Source of the DNA: Paramarasmius palmivorus | Taxonomy: Eukaryota > Basidiomycota > Agaricomycetes > Agaricales > Marasmiaceae | Length of the DNA: 64,000 bases | Reading direction: 5' to 3' | NCBI GenBank assembly: GCA_037176845.1 | Contig: JAYKXP010000013.1 | Location: 620,001-684,000, forward strand | Translations under genes and position numbers: made by a program | Shown: positions 35,644 through 44,765 of the stretch, piece after piece | How positions within the stretch are numbered: the first letter of the stretch is position 1 | Layout: every line of letters starts with the position of its first letter | The notes under the pieces: generated by a model | What the model was told of the DNA's origin: nothing | Seen by the model: the letters and a program-made list of their open reading frames with translations, nothing else | Databases searched by the model: none

Positions 35644-37195
35644 TTAGTTTTTGAACCCAGCCGCTTTCCGAATAGAATCCAACAGAATGTCGTTGTAATC
35701 GCTTCCAGCGTGCCAAAGCGAAAATCCAGCCAATCCGAAATTCTTGATAACTACACCGAATATATGAGTCAGGACTATATGTATCAGGGAATCATCAGAC
35801 TCACAATGTCCTTTATGGTCTGCTGCATTGGCATCATCGTACGACACCATGACCTCCTTGTCGGGATTGTAGACGTAGGCCTGACGGCGCTGTTTAGTAC
35901 CTCCGCCCCAGTCAGAAGCAAGGACGTCGTACCGTTTTACTGCAAGAGTCGAATCGGTAGGGAAGCTTAGGCGTACCGTCCGTGTTGAGGAAACCGTTCT
36001 CGACCAATCCCCAGAAATTGTACGTATCTCCTGCAGGATTCTCGGTACCGCAAACGTCCTTTCCTGCGGGATCAGACCAAGCGTCTCCCCTCGCCCTATC
36101 TTCCTTGTCAAAGGGTGGATATTTCGTGAGCTTCGTGTTTGAGTTCTTCTGGAAAGCATCCTTCTGCCTGACAGTGAAGGCATGTCCGTAACCTGGAACG
36201 CCTAGCACGATCTTGTTGAAGGGGATACCGGCCGAATTCCACTTCTGCACACTCCAGATGGCGGATCCTTGTTGGTTGGCGGGAGCAGCGCAGGTATCGT
36301 TCAAAGGGGCGTTGGGCCCTACGCTTGAGGACCAGCTTCCCCAGATGTCGTATCCCATAATCACCTAGATAGACGTTTAGCTATCATTGGAAAATTTGAC
36401 GAAGTGAAGAGTCACCATATAGTCGAGAACATCTCCAAAGCCAGAGACATCGGTTGAAGGGCTACCGGAAGCATCGTTGTAAACACCAAGACTGACAGCG
36501 GCGCTCAAAGACAATTTTGATCCAATGGGATCCTTGCGGAGTTCTTGAAGGAAAGCCAACAAGTTGGCGGTGTCGTCGGGAGAGATGGCGTTACAACCGA
36601 TGCTGTGAAGTGCTTAACGAACACGCCACTGCCGATGGGCAATCGTACCACATACCCTTGACGGTTAGGATATTCCCAGTCCATGTCCAAACCATCGAGG
36701 TTGTACTGAGTCGCAAAGTCGGTGACGGTCTTGACGAAAGCGGTACGATTCTCGGGGGAGCCGATTGAGGTAGAGAAGAACATAGATCCAGTCCAGCCTC
36801 CGATGCCAACAGAAGCTTTCACGCCCTACAACATCTTAATTAGCTCAGTATGCGAAATGAGGATATAGCTACGAACGTTGTCATGCGCGGCTTGCACGAA
36901 AGGCGCGAGACCACTGGGATTAGAGCCTTCCAATGAAAGCTTCCCATCGGGAGTCGTTATCCTGAAAACAATCAACACGAGAGATCCATCGAACGATAAT
37001 AAAAGCAGATACATACGCAAAAGCATAGGTTAAGTGAGTGTACTTGTTCCAACTGACTTTATCCAACGGGAAATCGTCAGAGTTCCAGCCAGTGTAATAG
37101 CCCTTGGAGATAATGGCACTCGTCTTGCCCAGGGCTGGGGTTGTGAGTGAAAGAGCAGAGATCAGCAAGAGTGCTGACGAGTAAAGAGCGAACAT
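35644..37195 (-). CDS. Secreted GH18 chitinase
   Basis: Seven exons, complement(35644..35750, 35805..35880, 35933..36364, 36416..36602, 36656..36825, 36877..36961, 37017..37195), give 411 aa. Signal peptide (ALYSSALLLISALSLTTPALG) then the GH18 barrel: YYTGWNSDDFP, KASVGIGGWTGSMFF (beta-3 SxGG motif), the catalytic DGLDMDWEYP with Glu139 as proton donor, VIMGYDIWG, LGVPGYGHAF, VMVSYDD and AGFSLWHAGSDYND. No chitin-binding module is seen, and no GPI signal. It hydrolyses chitin in the wall or environment; agarics use such enzymes in wall remodelling and autolysis. All phases agree. Confidence 0.92.
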
Positions 37196-37849
37196 GTTAG
37201 GAAAAAGAAGGAAGGGAAGGTTGAGGAATTACGTGTTCCTCGACGATACTTTTATACACAAGAATGCATGACGACTGTTCAAGTGGACGTTCCGCTTTTC
37301 CGTTACCACTGAGTGTTTTGATCGGGAGCGTCTGGCGAAAGGTTTCCCCAGACTGAGTACCCGGATATTGACTCGGCACTGGCATCCTCTGGCATCGTGT
37401 TTCGTGTATGGTAACGATCGAGTCGCCACTGGTCACTATGTACAGACCCTTGGAAAGTTCAAAGAAGGTATACGTAGGCGGTTTTGACCCTAGGCCCTTG
37501 AACTAGATTAGACTATGCGGTGCGGTGATATTGGGCACTTACGTAGTATTGAAATCAAAGCGCTACGGATTTAGGATACCGCAGAATCCTTCATTAAGCA
37601 GTGTTTCATGGCTATTCGTATTATCAACCGCTGGATTTGACATTTGTCCTCAGGAATGCCCAGGGAGGCGTTTGATACCGGCCTTGTGTTCCCCACTAGC
37701 TTAGAGTGGGTTGGCGTTTAACGTTCAATGTTCAAACGTTCAACGCCAACAAGGGGATCGAGAACAAGATTTCATCGCAATCAGTACATAGCTAAGTAGC
37801 AAATTCGGAGCAACAGAGACTCAACACACACAAGGCTGGCCATTCAAGG
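37196..37849. other. Chitinase upstream region
   Basis: No gene seen; carries the inverted repeat at 37710-37750. Confidence 0.45.
37710..37750. repeat. 41-bp imperfect palindrome
   Basis: Two 16-bp arms (GTTGGCGTTTAACGTT and AACGTTCAACGCCAAC) are inverted copies with one mismatch, around a 9-nt loop. A small 6-bp hairpin (cccact...agtggg) lies directly to the left. Confidence 0.7.
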
Positions 37850-38500
37850 ATACGAGAATCCATCTCCTCCAGGAACAGGGCATAGGCAACGACGTGCTCA
37901 TTGCTGCTGACAACGAACACTTCTTGCTAGTAATGGACGGATAAACACTTTGCGAGCGGCGCCCCAGCTGGAATAAAGACGTGTACTATATATCTCCTGA
38001 ACCATGAAGCACACTTCACATTGCCCCTGTACACGTGTAAACATTCGGGAGTGCCAAAGGAGAATATGAAGGCTTACCACCCACGAACAAAGTCCGGCCA
38101 CCCACTGCCGACGACGACGCAATCAAAAACAAAGGTCCGTGCAAGTCGTTCGTACGATGTCTTCGATCGTGCTCAATGTTTGGTCGAGAATAAAGTCATC
38201 TGCAGCAATGAATGTGCATACTTAGCTCGCAGCGGCAAGCATTCTCACACTTGATCCAGTCGTCGTCTCGGTTTCAATAAATGTAACCTCCATCCTTTGC
38301 TTGCTCCCAAGGATCTCCTGTGCGAAAACGTCCATCATCGGGACTCCGAAAGCTGGGAGCCGGGCAGTCTATAGAATCGGACAGGACAACGAGTTTGAGT
38401 AGTCTTGCATTTGAGTGGCCGTTTTCGGTATCTGACCAAGTAATTTCCACAAAACGATACAAAGTACCGGGTATACTGTAGACCATTCTTGGGGGTCAAA
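37850..38500 (-). pseudogene. Dead AMP-binding (NRPS-like/acyl-CoA-synthetase-like) gene fragment
   Basis: On the minus strand, 38486 to 38280 reads like the C-terminal half of an agaric adenylation-domain protein: SIPGTLYRFVEI, LLKLVVLSDSIDCPAPSFRS, then the hallmark DGRFRTGDPWEQ, DGGYIY. A TGA follows at once, after which the same frame continues with DDDWIKCENACRCEL. Next, past an intron-like gap, TIEDIVRTTCTDL is followed by a one-base shift into FDCVVVGSGWP. So there is a stop and at least one frameshift. Further pieces near 37860-37930 (VFVVSSNEHVVAYALFLEE) may be the end. The N-terminal half is absent. Live relatives activate carboxylic acids as AMP esters; this copy cannot. Confidence 0.65.
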
Positions 38501-39328
38501 GGAAGGGATCTTGAAAGCTATTGCTAATGGGCAGCTCTTCGAGGCTTCTTCAAGTATGGTAAGGTGTGTTCTGAGCATATTGTCTTTAATGAAGGTAAAG
38601 TGGGTGCTAAAAAGCGGGTGAGACAGAGTACTGCTTGGTCACTTAAGATATAAATGTACGCACCATAGTCTATGTCACCAGAGCATCGGAAAGTGGGAAG
38701 ACAAGCCTGAGTGTGCTTCGGAAAGAGCAATCCGAGCCGTTTTTTTTACCCTTCCAACCGTCATTCAGGTGTCCTCGAGGATGTGATAGATAGTTTTGAG
38801 TACCCCACACCGCGTATATGCGATTCCGGTTCATATCAAGCGAGCCTGCGAGCGATTGAGTCTGCCTAGGGGAGACTAGATTCCGGTGCACGGCGGGCTA
38901 GCGATAATGACATGTGAGTACAAGAACCTAGCATATGATGAGCAACTTAACTCGAACCTTGACTAGTTCCTTCACTCAAAAACACGAAAGCCAGCGAGAA
39001 AGTGGGTAAGGGCAAGTAAAGTAAAAGGCAAGACGCGGAACGAGCAGGGGAGCTTGTCCAATCAACCAGTGTGCGGCGTGGACCTGACGAAATTCAAACA
39101 TCTTTTTCTCAGATCGGTTGGCGCGTTTGATTGGCGCGGAAACTTCGACTCTAAGTACCACCACTGCCGAATTCCTTGCCTCAGTAGTAGACGGTTCTGG
39201 ATGATAGGCAAAGGCCCCTCATGTCTAGGAAATACTTAGCGATTGAAACAGGTATCAAGTGTTTCTTCCCCTATTACGCTGATCTTCATAAGTTGTACTG
39301 AAAATTTTTCCAGGAATCATCTCCTGTG
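38501..39328. other. Gene-poor spacer and 5' UTR of the next gene
   Basis: 38501-38890 may hold unrecognisable remains of the dead gene. Near 39250-39314 a GT...CAG pair suggests a 5'-UTR intron of the gene that starts at 39329. Confidence 0.4.
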
Positions 39329-40942
39329 ATGGTATGTGTTTTTTTTGCCGTTTGGGTACATCTCTCTGACACAAAAAATGCTCAGGATTTCGATATCTGC
39401 GATCTGTACGTGCTGGGCAGCGAACACGCACAACTTCCCAAGCACCTGATTCAGATGTGGACCGGTGTGCCAGTAGGAACCGTCAACTTCCTTAGGGAGG
39501 AGATGGGCATCGAGGAAAATTCGGATAATCTTCAGGGTATGTCGTTGAAGCACCCTTCCATACCATCTTCCACCCGTAGTCTTCCCCTGGGCCATTTTCT
39601 GTGGCTACGAAGAGGCATGGCACAGGAATTTCTAGGAGGAAGCAGAAGACCTCGTCTTCGCGATCCATTCTTCACCTGGATCAGTGCTCGCCCCGAATAC
39701 ATACCACCGAAAGGTTGTCATGGATTCCTTCGCATGCCCATCGATCTATTACTTTTCCACCCTCAGGACAAAACACTCCTCGCAAAGCTTCAGGCTGATC
39801 ACGTCGATGATGCGTCTTTGCTCACCTATCTCAGTCGCGACCACGTTCTAGCAATCGGAATGACCGGACAAGAATGCTCCCGCCTTAGAGAAATTGGTGA
39901 AAGGGATGCAGTTAGGGGAAGTTTCTTTGTCAATACTGCACGGAAACCTCGGGAGGGGTACCATGTTCAGGATGATCTTTGGGTCTTGGGTTCTCCCCAC
40001 ATCTGGATATTTGCTCCTTCCCAACCGCTCACCGAATGGTGTCAGATATATCAGGTTGAACGCGAGGTTCTCGATTGGATGCTTGATCTAGGACTTCAAG
40101 AAAGTCACGATCTACGCTTCCTCTTTGTACCTCGAGTTCCACTTGGTTACTTCATGGTCCTACGTCGCGCAGTCAACTCCTGGCTTGGTGATGCCAGGGA
40201 CATTCGTCATTCGTGCTGGCCGCGGTGGCTAGACAAACCTGGGTTTCCAAACGTGCCTGTCGCTGATGTATACCATACAATCTACGAAGAAACGACATTA
40301 TTCACGCTTCTTAACAACAATATTTATAATATGAAGCAATTGGAGTACCTCAGTCATGATCACCTCGGAGCGCTCGGTTGGACAATGTACGACTTGATGC
40401 GCCTCTCTGCTAGGTTGTATCCAGAGGTACCACCATCGGATTTACTCCTATGCAGTCCGTGTCAAGACGCCCTACCACTGGCCGGGTTTCAAGACTTTTC
40501 CCAATGGTGTCGGGAATTCGGAGTTGACAGGGAAGTTCAGCGATCTTTCGAACGTTTAGGGTTGGCAAACCTGGATTTGAGGATTGCCCTTGAACGCTTG
40601 GACCTCAGACAGATACTTGAGGATGTTAAACGCCCACTATTTCATGTCCTTGAGTTTCGAAAAGCGTTAACGAAGTGGACTGGCAAAGTTCAACTTCGGC
40701 ATCCCGTCTTTGCTCCTGGTACAAGGATTGAAGACAAGCACGTCTCGGATATTGAAGGCGCAGACGAAGAATGCGATGAAGAGATTAGAGAATGGCTCCT
40801 TTCAAATGGAGTGCGTAGTTTGGGTTTATTGGAGTTTCTGAGCATGGACGATCTATCTTGGTCTGCGATAAATGTACCACACTCAACAAGTTTCTTGGAC
40901 GACTTGAAAATGCTTGCTCCTTGTGACGGAGGCGTGTACTAG
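39329..40942 (+). CDS. Unrecognised protein of alternating helical modules
   Basis: Open from ATG 39329 to 40942 (537 aa). A likely 54-nt intron (39332..39385, GTATGT...CTCAG) directly after the ATG would give an ATG-only first exon and 519 aa; both forms keep frame. Two module types alternate. Type 1 has the form LPLGHFLWLRRGMAQEFLG, VPLGYFMVLRRAVNSWLGD and PLFHVLEFRKALTKWTG. Type 2 looks SAM-domain-like: LLAKLQADHVDDASLLTYLS, LFTLLNNNIYNMKQLEYLS and IREWLLSNGVRSLGLLEFLS, each followed by DH/DD-L-xx-x-G/W. Three pairs can be traced, plus repeats of a W-C-x-E-F/Y-V-x-R-E-V stretch (TEWCQIYQVEREVLDWML; SQWCREFGVDREVQRSF). No signal peptide or membrane helix. SAM-type repeats usually mediate protein assembly, but the match is by eye. 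Confidence 0.75.
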   Translation: MVCVFFAVWVHLSDTKNAQDFDICDLYVLGSEHAQLPKHLIQMWTGVPVGTVNFLREEMGIEENSDNLQGMSLKHPSIPSSTRSLPLGHFLWLRRGMAQEFLGGSRRPRLRDPFFTWISARPEYIPPKGCHGFLRMPIDLLLFHPQDKTLLAKLQADHVDDASLLTYLSRDHVLAIGMTGQECSRLREIGERDAVRGSFFVNTARKPREGYHVQDDLWVLGSPHIWIFAPSQPLTEWCQIYQVEREVLDWMLDLGLQESHDLRFLFVPRVPLGYFMVLRRAVNSWLGDARDIRHSCWPRWLDKPGFPNVPVADVYHTIYEETTLFTLLNNNIYNMKQLEYLSHDHLGALGWTMYDLMRLSARLYPEVPPSDLLLCSPCQDALPLAGFQDFSQWCREFGVDREVQRSFERLGLANLDLRIALERLDLRQILEDVKRPLFHVLEFRKALTKWTGKVQLRHPVFAPGTRIEDKHVSDIEGADEECDEEIREWLLSNGVRSLGLLEFLSMDDLSWSAINVPHSTSFLDDLKMLAPCDGGVY

Positions 40943-41531
40943 ATAATATAGTGTTAATTCTCAGCAACGATCTCAACACGCTTCATTCTTTCCTCGGACG
41001 TCACCGTCTGTACAACTCGAATAAGCCTGTTAGCGGCCAGGCCATCCACGCTACTCAATCAAGTAATATTGTCTGGTCGTTCCAGTGATCCCAAGATTGA
41101 ACGTGACTTGCAATCATGCATTTTCTCAACCTCTCTGGTGTCTGCCGCCAGCCCTGATGAAGTTGAAGTTGCCCAAATGTTTGCTAGCGGCAGGAAGAAA
41201 AGGAAGGCCGATGCAGGAAATGATTTTGTTCCCGTTAGACGTCAGAGACTGATGAACGACCATGAGCTTACTTCATTTGTTGAGTCAACGCCATGTACTT
41301 GTAGTTCACCTTGACACAGAAGGAATTACGACCTTCTGCTTTTGTGGCAACCGACTTGCAGTTGCGATCCAAAGCAAAATTAGGCAACATTGTGCTGACA
41401 ATGGTAGAAAGATAGGCGAACGATGAAGCGTCTCTTGCTTACTGCAAGATAAGGGCTATTGCTTTATCGCTGAAATATCTGTTCCTCACAGTGAACGTAA
41501 TCTATTTTGCAGAGGGGAACGACAGTAACTC
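40943..41531. other. Intergenic, convergent 3' flanks
   Basis: 41069-41314 is open on the plus strand with a basic patch (RKKRKADAGNDFVPVRRQR) but has no ATG at its start and no splice link to the upstream gene; I cannot support it as a gene. Confidence 0.35.
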
Positions 41532-43610
41532 TTAGAACGGTTCCAGTCCCAAAAGACCTCGACAAGCGCCTTCAACGTCTGCAATCTAAAAAGGGTCATT
41601 AGAACGACGTAAGCACCCAGAAATAGGTAACATACCTCCTTCGGAGCAGATACTGATAATACAACGGGATTTTCCTTTCCGACAAGTACTTCATCCTGCC
41701 GAGCAATGAGTAAGAATCACAGTACAGACCAAAAGTGGTGCAACTCACTTCTATCCGTATTCCAAGATTGTGGAAAGATTTAGGAAACGCAGGTGACGGC
41801 GGTACGTAGATTCCAGGTTCAATGGTTATGACCATTCCTGCTTTGATCCTATATATGTATTGACGTTTTAGCAAACAATTTAGTAAATGGTTGGGATCGG
41901 GCAAGACCTTTCGCCGCGGTTGAAATTATCGGATTCGTGCAAGTCTAAACGTCATGTAAATGAGTAAGAGCACTTCTCGAAAGGTTGATCCCACGCACCA
42001 ATCCCAATTGGATGACTGAGGAAGTGCGGATAAAGTCTCTCAATATCCCCGGTACCAAGCTGGAAGCCCAGCTGAAGGAGCTCTTGGCGAAGGAGGCGAC
42101 ATGATTGGGCATGTAGCTCGTATAATGTCATGCCGGAGGTTTCGCTACACATGTTGACCAGTGTTTTTTGAGCAGAAAGCACTGCAGCATAGAGGTCTCG
42201 TTGGGGTTCGGTGAATTTGCCGTTGGCGGGGTATGTTCGAGCTGTAGTACTGTGAGTTGGTACACGGTACCGGGAGGATAAACGTGGGCGTACTGATATC
42301 TGATGCATATCCACTTATGACTATAATCAGCTCCTGCAAGACTGGTAGGAGATGAAGACTCACTTGTACTCGCACCCGGCGTCTATCAATACTAGTTCGT
42401 TTTGTTGTACGATGTGATTATTTGAAGTATAGTGTATAATAAGCGAGTTGGGTCCCGAGGCTACCACAGGCACGTAGGCCAGCCTCTGTGCTCCGGATAA
42501 TAAGCATAGATATTGAAAATGAGCTGCCAAAGCAGACTCTGAAATTCCAGGACGCGTAAATCGCATAGTCTAATGTCCGAGTCAGTCTATAGAGATTTTC
42601 AACATGGATTGTATTCGCACCTTGGCATGAGCGCGCCCACTAATGTCCGCTGCTTCGCGCATCACTCTCTGCTCATTCTCGCTCTTGAACGCTCTCAGTC
42701 TCGCAATTTGAGGTGCCAAAGGTCTAGGTGTCTGTCGCAGGACATCTGCAATAGGGTCTGTCGTCGACGTTGATGGTGACCCAGTGAGATAATTCAACAA
42801 CGTCTTTGAAGTCGTTTTAGGTCCGCGGCGCGTGCGTTTCGGTGGGACATCGACGTATACATGCGAATACTGGTTCACGATTGACCGGAAGTGATTGGAG
42901 AAGTCATCTATGGAGCGAGCATCGTCTGCTTTGAAGATTGAGCATGCGTCAGAAAATCCGGTTCTTGCGCCATCCCATTGTTCTTTGGCGGAGTTTTTGC
43001 CGGCGGAGAAGAGGGTCATTCGATATCCGCGAGAAGTAGAGTTCTTTTCTGACAGGTACGTTAGGGAATGGAGGTGTTTTGGGGAAACGGTATTGCTCAC
43101 CGAGAATTACTGCAGAGTCAGGTTCTTCAAATCCTGTAAGGTACCAAAAGTCGGAGGCCTGTCGGAATTCGTAGCTGCAGGGAGTTAGGGCTCAACCACC
43201 TCTTGGAATTGGGGGCTTACAAGATATCTGTTCATGGGGTTGGAAAGTGAGAAAAGAGAAAGTTGGTGTAGCCACTTACGTCCGCTCATGTATTTCACTG
43301 TCCCTGCTACGGATACCACCACACTATTATCCGGCAAACTATCCATCAACTTCTTCCTTCGGACCTCGTACTCCTCAGAAGGAAATCCAGGCGTGAGTTC
43401 ATGAGGACGAACTATGTAAAGCGAATGTAAGTAATGTTCGCGAAAGGATATGTACTGGTGCACACCAAGGTGAGGATGTGATTGAAATAAAGGTTGACCA
43501 AAATTTGATGGTTTGATAGGTGCGGCCTCTGTTGCATATGATCTGGAGGATAAAATTCGTGGAATTGCCCTGCTTGCAATACTGGCTTGACGGAAAAAGG
43601 TGCAGGACAT
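41532..43610 (-). CDS. ICP55: Mitochondrial intermediate cleaving peptidase 55 (M24B aminopeptidase)
   Basis: Twelve exons, complement(41532..41585, 41636..41695, 41749..41848, 41908..41944, 41999..42241, 42294..42313, 42364..42569, 42621..43048, 43101..43174, 43221..43227, 43280..43411, 43466..43610), give 501 aa. A mitochondrial presequence (FFRQASIASRAIPRILSSRSYA) leads into the aminopeptidase-P N-domain (HELTPGFPSEEYEVRRKKLM) and the pita-bread domain with metal ligands: LIDAGCEY, GYASDISRTYPANG, LSHPIGIDLHESD, TIEPGIY and IRIEDEVLV. Icp55 removes one residue from imported proteins after the matrix processing peptidase. The model needs exons of 7 and 20 nt, both with good splice sites. 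It diverges from SPT4. Confidence 0.93.
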
Positions 43611-43688
43611 GAGAGTTCGGAGTCAAGCGGCGTCAAGGTCCTCCGCGTGAGCCTCGTTATACCTTGAACCACAACCAGTACCATCACT
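43611..43688. promoter_or_regulatory. Bidirectional promoter, ICP55 and SPT4
   Basis: 78 bp between two divergent start codons of conserved genes. No TATA box seen; both genes must share it. Confidence 0.55.
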
Positions 43689-44164
43689 ATGTTGGAAGAA
43701 GGCACACCTACCGCATCCATTCCTGCACCAAAAAGCCGACATCTCAGGGCATGCTTGCTTTGTTCTGTGATACAAACAACTCAGGATTTTCGACTCAGTG
43801 GGTGCCCAAATTGCGAAGAAATTCTGCAGGTGAGTTATTCTATTTATTCTATCATGGTAGCTCAGAGAGTTTATGGGATTATAGCTCAAGGACAGTCCGG
43901 ATCGAATTCAGTCATGCACAACCGTTTACTTCGACGGGGTGATAGGTATCATGGACCCAGAGAATAGTTGGGTAGCTAAGTGGCAAAGAACATGTACGTG
44001 GTGCTTTTGCTGCAGTCGATCTTATGACTGACTCCATGGTAGCTCAATACGCTCGTGGCATGTATGCCGTCCGAGTCAAGGGTCGGATACCTGAGGATGT
44101 CGAAGCTGAACTTGATGCTCGTGGTTTCAAATATCGGCCGAGGGATCAGACCGCCCTTGACTAG
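43689..44164 (+). CDS. SPT4: Transcription elongation factor SPT4
   Basis: Three exons (43689..43829, 43891..43993, 44043..44164) give 121 aa, the usual size. The zinc finger is HLRACLLC and GCPNCEE (four cysteines in C-x2-C pairs), followed by [25 protein letters not shown] and [19 protein letters not shown]. Spt4 pairs with Spt5 (DSIF) to control RNA polymerase II elongation and pausing. EAF at 7.9 kb acts on the same process but is not linked closely. Confidence 0.95.
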
Positions 44165-44765
44165 TTGCTATCCCGAAGCCTTTCCTCTCGTGATTATCGG
44201 ATTCGAATTGTACATGTTACACGGGATTCAGTGTACTATATTTCCTGGGAGCTCCGCTAGAGCGGGGGCCTAATACGAGGCTAATACGCAAGATCTCGCA
44301 TCTTTTAGCTGGGACAAGGGCCGCCCTTTACGCGATACACGAGGACTATTATTGTGGTTCCACTTCTCTTCCCTTCTCGATGCTTCGTGTTCCCAGATAT
44401 CCCAGAAATCACTGCATCTTGACCCCGAATCTCAGTTTATCAGCCTCCGAGACCACGCTCTGTCTTTTTTCTCGCATGTATTAACATCTTCACTCGTAGT
44501 AGAGATGATAGGGATGTACATCATACATCTGCATCAACTCCCACCGTGGCCTTGCTTAACCTAGTCTTGGGGGATGCCAGAAACATTTCTTGTTCACTTT
44601 GGCCCAGAATTAGATACCATATGAAATCGAGTTTGAGTCGAGTTACATATTGAAAGATGTTGAAAAAGATGAATTCTTTCCCTGGCAGTGAACGTTTGAA
44701 CCTCAGTGAACGCGAATCTTCAAGAAAATTGTACGCGTGGATGATGTAAGCACCTTTGTTCAAGG
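44165..44765. other. Intergenic, SPT4 3' flank and next promoter
   Basis: No gene seen. Two GTGAACG motifs near 44687-44710 are spaced ~20 bp apart just upstream of the next gene; meaning unknown. Confidence 0.45.

Noticed and set aside
41069..41314. 81-codon frame with a basic patch after the modular protein gene
   Set aside because: Begins with TTG, has no supporting splice link and no recognised motif.
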